A stretch of 43,743 nucleotides of DNA from Phreatobacter sp. (GTDB taxonomy: Bacteria > Pseudomonadota > Alphaproteobacteria > Rhizobiales > Phreatobacteraceae): NCBI RefSeq assembly GCF_022843985.1, contig NZ_JALHMP010000035.1, positions 1 through 43,743 of the forward strand, read 5' to 3'. The notes under the pieces are model-generated. The model did not search any database, was not told the DNA's origin, and worked only from the letters and a program-made list of their open reading frames with translations. Positions 33,824 through 43,186 of the stretch are shown one piece after another (position 1 is the stretch's first letter; every line of letters begins with the position of its first letter). The position numbers and the translations under genes were made by a program.

Positions 33824-34604
33824 TGCCTCTTCGTCGCCGCTGTCGCGCAAGGCTGCCCCGCCGACCGATTTCGGCTTCCGGCCGCTTTATCGTCAGGTGA
33901 AAGAGGAGTTCGTGCGCCGCATGGTCGACGGGCGCTGGGCGACGGGCACCGCGCTGCCGAGCGAGCAGGGCCTCGCCGCCGAACTCGGCGTGAGCCAGGG
34001 GACTGTGCGCAAGGCGCTGGACGAACTGGCCGCCGAGAATGTGCTGGTCCGTCGCCAGGGACGCGGCACCTATGTCGCCGAACATGACGAAGCGCGCATC
34101 CTGTTCCAGTTCTTTCGTCTTGTTCCCGATGACGGCATCGCCCGTTTCCCTGACAGCGAGGTGCTGTCGCAAGGTGTTCATGCCGCGCGCAAGGACGAGC
34201 GCGACGCGCTGGTGCTTCCCTCCGGCGCGAAGGTCGCCCGCATCGGCCGCGTCCGCTCGCTTGGGCGTTCGCCCGTCATTCTGGAGACCCTGTCGCTGCC
34301 CGACAGGCTGTTCCCGGGGCTCACGCAGTCGCCGGTGCCGAACAGTCTCTATGCGCATTATGCCGCACATTACGGGATCACGATCGCCCATACGACCGAG
34401 CGGCTGAAGGCGGTGACCCTCGCCGGCGAGGACGCCGCCCGTCTTGATCGGCCGGACGGCCATCCTGCGCTGCGCGTCGAAAGGCTGGCCACCGCGCTCG
34501 ATGGCCGCGCCGTAGAATGGCGCGTGAGCCTATGCCTGACCGACTCCGCGCATTACCTTGTCAATGACGCGCCCAAAGGACCGCACAAAGCGGCCGGAAC
34601 TTGA
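33810..34604 (+). CDS. GntR/HutC-family (UTRA) regulator of the suy operon
   Basis: A 264-residue regulator. The winged helix (about residues 24-90) shows LYRQVKEEFVRRMVDGRW, LPSEQGLAAELGVSQGTVRKA and RRQGRGTYVAEH; a UTRA effector domain follows (RIGRVRSLGRSPVILETLSLP, TTERLKAVTLAGEDAARL). Two ATGs are possible, 33792 and 33810, and neither has an RBS. I chose 33810 because 33792 lies upstream of the palindromic operator. A TATAAG (33800-33805) 4 nt before 33810 could give a leaderless mRNA. It is divergent from suyA and co-oriented with the TctC-type gene 27 nt downstream. The effector may be sulfolactate or sulfopyruvate. Confidence 0.87.
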   Translation: MIDDNASSSPLSRKAAPPTDFGFRPLYRQVKEEFVRRMVDGRWATGTALPSEQGLAAELGVSQGTVRKALDELAAENVLVRRQGRGTYVAEHDEARILFQFFRLVPDDGIARFPDSEVLSQGVHAARKDERDALVLPSGAKVARIGRVRSLGRSPVILETLSLPDRLFPGLTQSPVPNSLYAHYAAHYGITIAHTTERLKAVTLAGEDAARLDRPDGHPALRVERLATALDGRAVEWRVSLCLTDSAHYLVNDAPKGPHKAAGT

Positions 34605-34631
34605 ACCAGACATCACAGGAGGAAACTGCCC

Positions 34632-35633
34632 ATGACCATGTTCCCCAGAGCGACGCTCGTCGCCAAACTCGCCCTCGCGGCTCTTTGCGTCGCCGGCCTG
34701 ACCCGGACCGCTGAGGCGCAATCCTTTCCGGCCCGGACGATCTCCCTGGTCGTGCCCTTCGCCGCCGGCGGTCCGAGCGACGTCATCGCGCGTCTGCTTG
34801 CCGAGCATATGGGCCGCACGCTGGGCCAGAGCGTCGTGGTGGAGAACACGGCCGGTGCCGGCGGCACGACCGGCGCCACGCGCGTGGCGCTTTCCCCGGC
34901 GGACGGATACACCGTTCTCATCCACCATCTGGCCCTGAAGGCAGCGCCCGCGCTTTACAACAACCTGCGCTATGACACCGCTGCGGCCTTTGAGCCGCTC
35001 GGCATGATCAATACCGGCCCGATGGTCCTTGCGACCAAACTGGCTCTCGAGCCCAAGACGGCGTCGGACTTCTTCGCCTATGCCCGCGCCCAGGGCGACC
35101 GGCTGACCATGGCCCATGCCGGCGTCGGTTCCAATTCCCATCTCTGTGCGCTGCTGATCGGCCAGGCGAGCGGCGCCAAGCCCACGCTCATCGCCTATCG
35201 GGGCACCGGCCCGGCCATGAACGACCTCGTCGGCGGCCAGATCGACGCGCTCTGCGACCAGTCGACCTCGGCCATTCCCCAGATCCAGGGCAACCGCATC
35301 CGCGGGCTTGCCGTCACCTCGGCGGAACGCCTTGCGATCATTCCGAACGTCCCGACCACGCGCGAGACCGGAACCGCGATCGACATGACGATCTGGCACG
35401 GTCTCTACGCGCCGCGCGGCACGCCGGCGGAAGCCGTCGAGAAGCTGTCCGCCGCGCTGCGGGCGGCGGTGGCCGACCCGGCGATCAACGAGCGCTTCGC
35501 GTCCTTCGGCACGAGCAGCTTCCCGGCCGCTCAGCGCACGCGTGAAGCCCACAAGGCCGCCTTCGACGCTGAGATCGCCAAGTGGGCGGCGACCCTGCGT
35601 GCCGCTGGGGTGGTCGCCGGCGCGGCGAATTGA
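34632..35633 (+). CDS. Tripartite tricarboxylate transporter-type substrate-binding protein (Bug/TctC), orphan
   Basis: A 333-residue periplasmic protein with a signal peptide ending near TRTAEAQ. The Bug/TctC fold is marked by FPARTISLVVPFAAGGPSDV, VVVENTAGAGGTTGA, GVGSNSHLCALLI, YRGTGPAMNDLVGGQIDALC and WHGLYAPRGTPAEAVEKL. AGGAGGAAA lies before the ATG. Matching TctA and TctB membrane subunits are absent from the window. It is transcribed with the gntR regulator, so it may bind a sulfonated or carboxylated metabolite, feeding membrane parts encoded elsewhere or sensing. Orphan Bug proteins are frequent in proteobacteria. Confidence 0.88.
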   Translation: MTMFPRATLVAKLALAALCVAGLTRTAEAQSFPARTISLVVPFAAGGPSDVIARLLAEHMGRTLGQSVVVENTAGAGGTTGATRVALSPADGYTVLIHHLALKAAPALYNNLRYDTAAAFEPLGMINTGPMVLATKLALEPKTASDFFAYARAQGDRLTMAHAGVGSNSHLCALLIGQASGAKPTLIAYRGTGPAMNDLVGGQIDALCDQSTSAIPQIQGNRIRGLAVTSAERLAIIPNVPTTRETGTAIDMTIWHGLYAPRGTPAEAVEKLSAALRAAVADPAINERFASFGTSSFPAAQRTREAHKAAFDAEIAKWAATLRAAGVVAGAAN

Positions 35634-35676
35634 CGACCAGCCGAGTTCGCGCGCGGGCGTCACATCCGCCACGGCT

Positions 35677-35698
35677 TGTCCGGCATCAGGGCCGGACA
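35677..35698 (+). terminator. Hairpin downstream of the TctC-type gene
   Basis: TGTCCGGC (35677-35684) pairs with GCCGGACA (35691-35698) across a 6-nt loop, 43 nt after the stop. No T-run follows. The remaining gap up to 35896 holds no gene I can support. Confidence 0.4.
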
Positions 35699-35896
35699 CA
35701 GGCGGGTGCGATCCGCCATGATGGATAGCACCCGGGACCGGAGTCTGACGGTCCGCGGGTTGGCACCGGGATCAAGCGACCGGCGCTCATTCACACGCAT
35801 CTGGACGATCATCGGGGCCCTTGTCCCGATGGCTCGCCTTTCGCTTGTCCCATGGGCCTCGATGAGCCGGCTCACAGTGTCCGCGCGGCAGGCCTC

Positions 35897-36721
35897 TCAG
35901 ACGGCCAGTCCCATCTCCACCAGATGCCTTGCGCCCTTCTGCAGGTTGGTCTGGTCGCGGACTTCGAGCACCAGGCGGGGATTGGACGTGAGCCGGCCGA
36001 GCGCGCGGAAGACGGCGATCCAGTTGATCGTGCCTTCACCGGGGAGCCAGTGGCGGTCAGCGAAACCGTCGGCATCCTGGATATGGACATGTTCCAGCAG
36101 GTTGCCGGCGGCGATCACATGGACATCGACCGGCGGCCCGCCGGTGGAGACATGGGCATAATGGGCGTGGCCGGTATCGAGCGACACCTTGACGTTGGGC
36201 GAGGAAAAGCTCTCCGCCAGCCGGACGCGGTCCATGGGGTTCTTGTCTTCGATGTTTTCGATGACCAGCGTGACGCCCAGGTCCTCGGCCCGCTTCACCA
36301 CCGAGCCGAGCGTCAGGTGCGTGCGTTCGATCAGCTTCGCGGCCTCGTCCGGGAAGACCTGCAGGTTGTTGAATCCCCAGGTCGTCGCCGGCGAGTGGAT
36401 CACCATCTGGGTCGCACGAAGCTTTTCGCAGACGGCGAGAGCCGTCAGGAAGCGGTCGGTGACGACGCGGCGGACTGCCGGATCATGGCTCGCGATCGAG
36501 AAGCCCCAGAACGGTCCGTGGATGCCGAGCCGGCCAGTATGGCCGTCGAGCGTCTTTTTCGTCGCCGCGATGACGTCGGAAAAGTCGCCATCCAATGCCT
36601 CCGGCTTGAAGAAGGCCTGCAACTCGAGGTCACGCTGGCGTTCGATCAGCCAGTCGCGGTGAAGGCCGAGATTCTCGTGGGCGATGGCAGCACCGAGGGT
36701 CGGCAGGTTCGACAATGTCAT
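35897..36721 (-). CDS. Sugar phosphate isomerase/epimerase-like TIM-barrel enzyme (AP endonuclease 2 family)
   Basis: A 274-residue xylose-isomerase-like TIM barrel. Likely metal ligands and catalytic residues are His68 (GIHGPF), His109 (VIHSP), Glu155 (VIENIED), Asp182/His185 (SLDTGHAHY), His213 (EHVHIQD) and Glu253 (VLEVRD). Such enzymes isomerise or epimerise sugars, keto-acids or related polyols. It is the last gene of a Dpp/Opp-like ABC importer operon, 17 nt after the permease. This suggests the importer carries a sugar, cyclitol or glycoside and not a peptide. The substrate is unknown. Confidence 0.82.
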   Translation of the reverse strand: MTLSNLPTLGAAIAHENLGLHRDWLIERQRDLELQAFFKPEALDGDFSDVIAATKKTLDGHTGRLGIHGPFWGFSIASHDPAVRRVVTDRFLTALAVCEKLRATQMVIHSPATTWGFNNLQVFPDEAAKLIERTHLTLGSVVKRAEDLGVTLVIENIEDKNPMDRVRLAESFSSPNVKVSLDTGHAHYAHVSTGGPPVDVHVIAAGNLLEHVHIQDADGFADRHWLPGEGTINWIAVFRALGRLTSNPRLVLEVRDQTNLQKGARHLVEMGLAV

Positions 36722-36738
36722 GATGGGTGTGATCCGGA

Positions 36739-37620
36739 TCAGCGAAGGGTCGGGTCGAGACGGTCGCGCAGCCAGTCACCGACCACGGAGACTGCGAGCG
36801 TTGTGAGGATGATGACGACGGCCGGCGACAGCAGGATCCAGGGGGCCGTCTGGATGTACTCGCGGCCATAGCCGACCATGTTGCCGAGCGAGGTAAGGGG
36901 CGGCTGAACGCCGAGGCCGAGGAACGACAGGCCGGACTCGAGCAGTATGACCTCGGGAATGTTGAGCGTCATGGCGACGATAAGGGTCGAGGCGATGTTG
37001 GGAAGGATATGGGCACCATAGACGCGGAAGGGCGACGCGCCGATCTCGCTCGCCGCGGCAGCATATCCCTGTTCCTTGGCGGCAATGGCAAGGCCACGCG
37101 TGATGCGGGCGATCCGTTCCCATCCGTGCATCCCCATCAGAAGGATGAAGAGCGTCAATGTGTTGCCGAAAAAGGCCAGGACCGCCAGGGCGATGATGAG
37201 AAACGGGATCGCCGCCATGAAATCGATGGCCCCAAGGATGACCTGTTCGATCCAGCCACGGAAATGGGCGGCCAGAAAGCCGAGGCTGACCCCGATGGCA
37301 GCCGCGATCAACGTCGAGAGGAAGGCAATGACGAGGCTCATGCGGACCGACTCGATCAGCCGTGAAAGGACATCACGGCCGAGTTCGTCGGAGCCGAGGA
37401 GATGGCGGAACGTGCCGCCCATGAAGACCGGCTCTGCAAGACGGTCTCGCAGGTCGAGCGCCATGAAGTCGTAGGGCTTGAGCCAGTCGGCGAAAATCGA
37501 AACGAGCGCGATGCAGGCGATCCAGGCGAGCGCCAGAAGGACAGCCGGAGGCCAGGCGCGGAAGAACCGCCGCCGCCCGCTGGTCTCGACTTCGGTTGAG
37601 GGCAGCGCGGCGTCGCTCAT
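36739..37620 (-). CDS. Dpp/Opp-type ABC transporter permease (DppC-like)
   Basis: A 293-residue permease with the N-terminal OppC region (RRFFRAWPPAVLLALAWIA) and the DppC hallmark HLLGSDELGRDVLSRLIESVRMSL. The coupling loop is AAASEIGASPFRVYGAHILPN, and EVILLESGLSFLGLGVQPP follows. ATG 37620 overlaps the DppB-like stop by 4 nt. It pairs with the permease at 37617-38561. Confidence 0.92.
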   Translation of the reverse strand: MSDAALPSTEVETSGRRRFFRAWPPAVLLALAWIACIALVSIFADWLKPYDFMALDLRDRLAEPVFMGGTFRHLLGSDELGRDVLSRLIESVRMSLVIAFLSTLIAAAIGVSLGFLAAHFRGWIEQVILGAIDFMAAIPFLIIALAVLAFFGNTLTLFILLMGMHGWERIARITRGLAIAAKEQGYAAAASEIGASPFRVYGAHILPNIASTLIVAMTLNIPEVILLESGLSFLGLGVQPPLTSLGNMVGYGREYIQTAPWILLSPAVVIILTTLAVSVVGDWLRDRLDPTLR

Positions 37621-38561
37621 GTGCCACCTCGCGCCAGGCCGCCCCGTGCGGTCCGCAATCGCGGATCGACGAAGCCGTAGACGATGTCGACGATCAGATT
37701 GGCCGAGACCATGGTGACCGTCACCAGCAAGAGGATCGCCTGTACCACCATCAGGTCGCGGTTGCCGACCGCCGAGACCAGCAGGCGGCCGACCCCTGGC
37801 CAGGCGAAGACGCTTTCGACCACCACGGCACCGGCGACCAGCGAGCCGATCATGAAGCCGGCGATCGTCAGCGTCGGAATGGCGGCGTTCGGGAACGCAT
37901 GTCCGATGACGACCGCGCGCCAGACCAGACCCTTGGCCAGTCCGGTTCGGATGAAGGGCTGGCCGAGCACCTCGAGCATGGCCGACCGGGTGAACCGCGC
38001 GAGGACCGCCGCACCGGCGACGCCAAGCGTGACGATCGGCAGGATCGCGTGGCGCCAGCTGTCCGCACCGGCCGCCGGCAACCAGCCCAGCTGGACGGCG
38101 AAGACAAGCATCAGTCCCAGGCCCAGCACGAAGCTCGGCACCGTGTAGCCGGTCACCGAGAAGGCCATGACCAGACGGTCGATCCAGGTGTCGCGCCAGA
38201 GGGCCGCGATGATTCCCGCCGAAATGCCGATCACCAGTTTGATGATCAGGGCCGGAATCGTGATGGCGAGCGTGACAGGTATGCGTTCTGAGACCACAGC
38301 CCAGGCATCGCGCCCATCGCGCATCGACCGGCCGAGTTCGCCATGGGCGAGGTTCCAGAGATAGCCTAGATATTGCTTCCAGAGCGGTGCGTTGAGCCCC
38401 CATTCCTCGCGGAAGGCGGCGATGGCTTCCGGCGGCGCATCGGCGGAAAGGATCAGGATCGCCGGGTCGCCGGTGGCGTTGAGGATGAAGAACGCGAAGG
38501 TGAGCACGAGGAGAATGGTCACCAGGGCGCGAAAGGCGCGCGACGCGATATAGCCGAGCAT
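37617..38561 (-). CDS. Dpp/Opp-type ABC transporter permease (DppB-like)
   Basis: A 314-residue permease starting MLGYIASRAFRALVTI. It has the long periplasmic stretch typical of DppB (FREEWGLNAPLWKQYLGYLW, LGRSMRDGRDAW) and the C-terminal VVVESVFAWPGVGRLLVSAV. The coupling loop is RTGLAKGLVWRAVVIGHAFPN. ATG 38561 lies 2 nt after the ATPase stop. The operon order is binding protein, two ATPases, two permeases, enzyme. Confidence 0.92.
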   Translation of the reverse strand: MLGYIASRAFRALVTILLVLTFAFFILNATGDPAILILSADAPPEAIAAFREEWGLNAPLWKQYLGYLWNLAHGELGRSMRDGRDAWAVVSERIPVTLAITIPALIIKLVIGISAGIIAALWRDTWIDRLVMAFSVTGYTVPSFVLGLGLMLVFAVQLGWLPAAGADSWRHAILPIVTLGVAGAAVLARFTRSAMLEVLGQPFIRTGLAKGLVWRAVVIGHAFPNAAIPTLTIAGFMIGSLVAGAVVVESVFAWPGVGRLLVSAVGNRDLMVVQAILLLVTVTMVSANLIVDIVYGFVDPRLRTARGGLARGGT

Positions 38562-38563
38562 GA

Positions 38564-39556
38564 TCAGGCGGCCTCGCGGGCGGGCGTTGAAAGGACCGGG
38601 AAATGGCATGCCGCGAAGCGGCCGTCATCGAGAGGGCGCAGCAGCGGGGCCTCGCTGCGACAGCGGGCTTCGGCGCGCGGGCAGCGCGGGTGGAAGGCGC
38701 AGCCAGGGGGCGTATTGATCGGGCTCGGCGGATCGCCCTGGAGCGACGCGCGCGCGCGGCCGCGCGTCAGAGGGGTCGGGATCGCCCCGACCAGCGCCCG
38801 GGTATAGGGGTGGGCCGGGGCGTGAAACAGGGCCTCCGGGTCGCCGCGCTCGACGATACGGCCGAGATACATGACCGCCACTTCATGGGCGACCTGGCGG
38901 ACCACTTTCAGGTCGTGGGAAATGAACAGATAGGTCAGCGAGAATTGGTCCTGCAGGTCCAGCAGCAGGTTGATCACCTGGGCCTGGATCGACACGTCGA
39001 GCGCCGAAATCGGTTCGTCGCAGACCAGCAGCTTCGGCGACAGGATAAGGGCTCGGGCGAGCACCACCCGCTGGCGCTGGCCGCCGGAAAGCTCATGAGG
39101 ATAGCGGTCGAAGAAGCGCGACGAGAGGCCCACCGCATCCATGATGGACAGCGCCTTCTGACGGCGTTCCGCCGCTGTACCGAGGCCATGGATCAGCGCC
39201 GGCTCCATGACCTGCTTGCCGACGGTCAGGCGGCGATCCAGCGCCGAGAGCGGGTCCTGATAGACCATCTGCATGGTGCGACGCTGCGCGCGCCACCGGG
39301 CATCGCGTACCGCGCCGACCGGCTCGCCGTCGAACACCACCTTCCCGTCGTCGCGCGCCAGCGTCCCGAGCACGAGGCGGGCTGTCGTCGACTTGCCGCA
39401 GCCCGATTCCCCGACGAGGCCAAGCGTGCGGCCGGCGGGAATGGAAAACGAGACGCCGTCGACCGCCTTGAGGACGACGGGGGCACCGAAAAGCCCGCCA
39501 CCGCCGCGGACAAGGTAATGCTTCACGAGGCCCTCGACCTCAAGGAGAGCGCTCAT
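38564..39556 (-). CDS. Dpp/Opp-type ABC transporter ATP-binding protein (DppF-like)
   Basis: A 330-residue ATPase: Walker A GESGCGKST (49-57), Q-loop in MVYQDPLSALDRRLTVG, signature ELSGGQRQRV, Walker B LLVCDEPISALDVSIQAQV and ISHDLKVV. The C-terminal oligopeptide-transporter extension carries the Cys motif GCAFHPRCPRAEARC that can bind an Fe-S cluster. ATG 39556 overlaps the stop of the partner ATPase (ATGA). Confidence 0.92.
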   Translation of the reverse strand: MSALLEVEGLVKHYLVRGGGGLFGAPVVLKAVDGVSFSIPAGRTLGLVGESGCGKSTTARLVLGTLARDDGKVVFDGEPVGAVRDARWRAQRRTMQMVYQDPLSALDRRLTVGKQVMEPALIHGLGTAAERRQKALSIMDAVGLSSRFFDRYPHELSGGQRQRVVLARALILSPKLLVCDEPISALDVSIQAQVINLLLDLQDQFSLTYLFISHDLKVVRQVAHEVAVMYLGRIVERGDPEALFHAPAHPYTRALVGAIPTPLTRGRARASLQGDPPSPINTPPGCAFHPRCPRAEARCRSEAPLLRPLDDGRFAACHFPVLSTPAREAA

Positions 39557-40542
39557 GCCGCGATCTCCAAGGAGGTCGCAGGGCGGGCGCGGAAGCAGGC
39601 GGTCCGCCGATCGGCGGCGACAGCATCGAGCGAGGGGATCGCCGTGACGCAGCCGGCGATCGCGGCCGGGCAACGCGGCGCGAAGGAACACCCGGGCGGC
39701 AGCGCCGCAGGATTGGGCACCTGACCGTGAATGGCGGTGAGGCGACGACGCGGGCCGCCGACATCCGGAAGCGCGGCGAGCAGTCCCTGCGTGTAGGGAT
39801 GGCGAGGATCGTCGAACAGGGCATCGACAGGTGCCTCCTCGACGATCCGCCCGGCATACATGACAGCGACCCGGTCGGTGATGTCGGCGACGATGCCGAG
39901 ATCATGCGAGATCAGCACGAGCGCCATGCCGGTCTCCCGGCGCATCTCGGCAAGCAGATCGAGGATCTGCGCCTGAATGGTCACATCGAGCGCAGTCGTC
40001 GGCTCATCGGCGACCAGCAGATCAGGCTCGCCGGCCAGCGCCACCGCGATCATCACGCGCTGGTTGGTGCCGCCCGACAGTTCGTGCGGATAATCGTCGA
40101 TCCGGCGGGCCGCCGACGGGATATGAACGCGGTCCAGCAGACGCCGGGCCTCGGCGCGGGCGGCAGCGGCATCGAATCCGCGATGGAGGCGGACCGCCTC
40201 GGCGATCTGGGTGCCGACACGGTGCACAGGGTTCAGGGAGGACGTCGGGTCCTGGAAGATCAGCGCGACCCTTTTGCCGCGCACACCGGCCATCTGATCG
40301 CGGGTCAGACCCTGGATCGGCCTGCCGTCCAGGAGGACCTCGCCAGCGATCCTGGCCTTGGCCGGCAGAAGCTTGGTGGCGGCAAGCCATGTCACACTCT
40401 TGCCGGAGCCGGATTCGCCGACGAGGCCCAAGGCCTCGCCGCGGCGGATCGTCAGCGAGACTCCATGCAACGCCCGGACCCAGTTTCCACCCACGGGAAA
40501 GTCGACCGTCAGGTCCTTCAGTTCGACGAGTGGGCTGGTCAT
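39553..40542 (-). CDS. Dpp/Opp-type ABC transporter ATP-binding protein (DppD-like)
   Basis: A 329-residue ATPase: Walker A GESGSGKS (42-49), Q-loop [16 protein letters not shown], signature [10 protein letters not shown] (Thr in place of the common Met), Walker [20 protein letters not shown], and C-terminal [15 protein letters not shown] with the family Cys pattern. ATG 40542 has GGAGGAG 5 nt upstream. It follows the binding protein gene by 62 nt and forms a heterodimeric motor with the DppF-like protein. Confidence 0.92.
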   Translation of the reverse strand: MTSPLVELKDLTVDFPVGGNWVRALHGVSLTIRRGEALGLVGESGSGKSVTWLAATKLLPAKARIAGEVLLDGRPIQGLTRDQMAGVRGKRVALIFQDPTSSLNPVHRVGTQIAEAVRLHRGFDAAAARAEARRLLDRVHIPSAARRIDDYPHELSGGTNQRVMIAVALAGEPDLLVADEPTTALDVTIQAQILDLLAEMRRETGMALVLISHDLGIVADITDRVAVMYAGRIVEEAPVDALFDDPRHPYTQGLLAALPDVGGPRRRLTAIHGQVPNPAALPPGCSFAPRCPAAIAGCVTAIPSLDAVAADRRTACFRARPATSLEIAA

Positions 40543-40604
40543 GAACGCTCCTCCGGATGCCGGCCGCGCCGGAATGGGCGCGGCCGCTGGCAGGCGATGC
40601 CGGG

Positions 40605-42272
40605 TCAGCGGGTGGCCGGGACGATGCGGAAGTTCGACGCCCGGAAGTCCATCGCCTGGGTCGGCGAGGGCTTCCACTCGATGTCCTTGCGCTTGCCGAA
40701 GAAGAGTACCGAGCGGTGGAGGACCGTATAGCCCGGGTCCTCACGCTCGATGATCTCCATCATCCGGCGGAACGTCGAACGGCGCTCATCGGCATTGGTC
40801 GAGGTTTCCAGCACCGTGCACAGCCCGTTGAAGTCGGCGTTGGTCCACTCGCCGGCCTGCTGCTGCTGGCCACGCTCGCAATGCTGGTTGACGATCGAGG
40901 ACACCGGATCGTTGAAGGGGGCCGAGTTCGACCAGTCGCGGATGGCGCGCGGGTTCTGCGGATTCGACCGGTCGAAAATCTGCTGCCAGTTCTCGACCAT
41001 CTGGAGCTGCACGTTGAGACCAACGGCCTGCCACATCTGCTGCAGGGCCTGCGCGGTCGGGACCTGGTTGGTGTAGTAGCCCGAGGCGACCCGGTAGGGG
41101 ATGACTTCACCGCGATATCCAGCTTCCTGCAGCAGGCGGCGGGCAAGGGCCGGGTCGAAGGCCGGCACGGTCCAGTCGGAATGGAACATCGGGCCGTAAT
41201 ATTCCCACTGCAGGCCAGCGGGGACCGAGGTCTTCCCCTGGAAAAGCGCCTCGACGATCAGGTTCCGGTCGATGGCATGGGTCAGCGCGCGGCGGATGCG
41301 GGGATCCTGCAGACGCGGATGGTTCTTATCGAACACCAGAAGGCGGTGATTGAGGATGGCGCCGCCGATCACGTCGTGACGCGCCGAGCGCTCGATGGCC
41401 CGGAACTGGTCGGGCGGAACGTCGGTGATGAAATCGAACTGACCGGACAGAAGCCCGTTCACCCGGGTGGCGATTTCCGGCACGACGACGAAGCGGAGTT
41501 CGCGGATCGGCGGGCGACCGCCCCAGTAGTCGTCATGGGCCTCAAGGACGAGAATGTTGTCCGGGCGGAATTCCTTGACACGGTAGGGACCGGTGCCCAC
41601 CGGGCGGCGGGCCCAGGCGCCCCAGTTCTCCGCGGCCTGGAAGCCGGCCCGGGAAATGATCTCGGTGCCGTTGCGGGTCAGACGGCCTTCCAGCGTCAGG
41701 TCCGCCACGCGGTTGGTGTAGCGCACGGTATAGGGGCCGACGGCCTCCATCGAGCCGAAGGCGGGCAGCAGCCGGCCGGCGATGGCGACCGCCTCGCGCG
41801 GCACCGAGGTCGCGCCCTGCGCGCCCTGTGCGAACAGCGTCGCGGTGGGCTGGCCGCTGGTCTGCGGATTGGCCTCACCCGTGCCCCACATGCGTTCGCG
41901 GCCGAAGGTGAAGACCACGTCCTCGGCCGTCATCTCGCGGCCGTCGTGGAACTTGACGCCGCGGCGCAGCGTGAATTCGATGGTCTGGGGGTCGATGCGG
42001 CGGTAGCTCTCGGCAAGGCCGGGCTTGAGGCTGAGATCGCCGGTCTTGTCCACCTCGATCAGGTTCTCGAAGATCGAATCGAAGATGCGCGCGCCGACAT
42101 TGGACTGCTCGCGCAGCGGCTCGAGAGCACCGGACGTCACGATCTGCTGCACGGCAATGGTGATGACCGGCCGCGTGTCGGCAGGCTGGGCCGATAGCGG
42201 TGCCGCGAAACCGGCGATGATCGGCAGCGCGACCACCAGGCGGCGGGCGAGTTCGGGTATGCGTAACGGCAT
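40605..42272 (-). CDS. Dpp/Opp-type ABC transporter substrate-binding protein (SBP family 5)
   Basis: A 555-residue periplasmic protein, normal length for the family. Signal peptide MPLRIPELARRLVVALPIIA, cleaved near PLSAQ. Family 5 marks are LIEVDKTGDLSLKPGLAESY, FTLRRGVKFHDGREMTAEDVVFT, VGTGPYRVKEF and DPRIRRALTHAIDRNLIVE. TTGGAGGT precedes the ATG. It is first in the operon. Besides peptides, members bind nickel, heme, opines, glycosides and oligosaccharides. The downstream isomerase-like gene favours a sugar-type ligand, but this is inference. Confidence 0.92.
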   Translation of the reverse strand: MPLRIPELARRLVVALPIIAGFAAPLSAQPADTRPVITIAVQQIVTSGALEPLREQSNVGARIFDSIFENLIEVDKTGDLSLKPGLAESYRRIDPQTIEFTLRRGVKFHDGREMTAEDVVFTFGRERMWGTGEANPQTSGQPTATLFAQGAQGATSVPREAVAIAGRLLPAFGSMEAVGPYTVRYTNRVADLTLEGRLTRNGTEIISRAGFQAAENWGAWARRPVGTGPYRVKEFRPDNILVLEAHDDYWGGRPPIRELRFVVVPEIATRVNGLLSGQFDFITDVPPDQFRAIERSARHDVIGGAILNHRLLVFDKNHPRLQDPRIRRALTHAIDRNLIVEALFQGKTSVPAGLQWEYYGPMFHSDWTVPAFDPALARRLLQEAGYRGEVIPYRVASGYYTNQVPTAQALQQMWQAVGLNVQLQMVENWQQIFDRSNPQNPRAIRDWSNSAPFNDPVSSIVNQHCERGQQQQAGEWTNADFNGLCTVLETSTNADERRSTFRRMMEIIEREDPGYTVLHRSVLFFGKRKDIEWKPSPTQAMDFRASNFRIVPATR

Positions 42273-42369
42273 GGCGGACCTCCAAGCGGCGGGTGAGGCT
42301 CACGAGTGCCACGGCGATGTGAAGGTAAGGTCGCGGTGCGATGACTGTTCGAAGACATCGCAGGCATGA

Positions 42370-43186
42370 AGCGCCCCGAACAACCCGCACTTCAGCGAGA
42401 CGGTCCTGGCGCTCGACGAGACCTTTGCAACCCATCGGATCCAGCCGCTGATCGGCAGCACCAACTCAGACAGCCGCACGCAATCATCGCTCGTGCGCGC
42501 GTTTCTGTCGCGCAAGCCGGAGGCGCTGGCGCTGACCAATGACGAGCACCAGCCCGACCTGCGCCGTCTTCTGGCGCGGACCGACCTGCCAGTGGTCGAG
42601 ATCTGGGGCCGACCGGAGGATCCGATCCAGCATGTCGTCGGGTTCTCCAGCCGCGAAGCCATGCGCGACCTGACCTTTGCCCTGATGGATCGTGGCTCCA
42701 GCAACATCGTCTATGTCGGCGAGAATGCCGACGAAGGCACCTGAAGCGGCGAGCGGCTTCGCCGAAGCCCACATGCTGCGCGGCGTCGACCATCCGCGGA
42801 TGTGCTCCATCGGCCGGCCACCAGCGACGATGTCGGATGGTGAGGCGGCGCTGGCTGTCGTCATGCGCGACTGTCCCGGGGCGGACCTCATCATGTGCGT
42901 GTCGGACCCTCTGGCTTTCGGAGTCATCAATGCACGGAAGCGCCGCGGCGTGCGTGTCCCCGAGGACATCGCCGTGGCGGGCTTCGGTGATTTCGAAATC
43001 TCGCTTATCGCCTTGCCGGCCATCACCACGGTCAAGGTCGATCCGCGCACGATCGGTCGAATGACGGCGGAACTGATCCTGACGCTGCGCGCGCGGGGGT
43101 CCAAGGACCGCTCGCCGTCACCGGTGATCAAGCGGATCGAGACTGCGACCGGTATCAGGGCCAGCGCTCCGGGAAAACCGATCTGA
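42370..43186 (+). pseudogene. LacI-family regulator pseudogene (no HTH, frameshifted)
   Basis: From 42370 one frame encodes the start of a LacI effector domain (NPHFSETVLALDETFATHRI, RAFLSRKPEALALTNDEHQP, PVVEIWGRPEDPIQHVVGFS, IVYVGENADEGT) and stops at 42742-42744. The second half continues in another frame (+1) as AASGFAEAHMLRGV, DLIMCVSDPLAFGVINARKR, GVRVPEDIAVAGFGDFEISL, to a stop at 43184-43186. The N-terminal helix-turn-helix (about 60 residues) is missing and the frame is closed by TGA at 42367-42369. It is divergent from the Dpp-type operon, of which it was probably the regulator, so that operon may now lack local repression. Confidence 0.8.

Noticed and set aside
35660-35875. 71-codon open frame on the - strand between the TctC-type and isomerase genes
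   Set aside because: No RBS, no family resemblance, high Arg content, and it includes the hairpin at 35677-35698.
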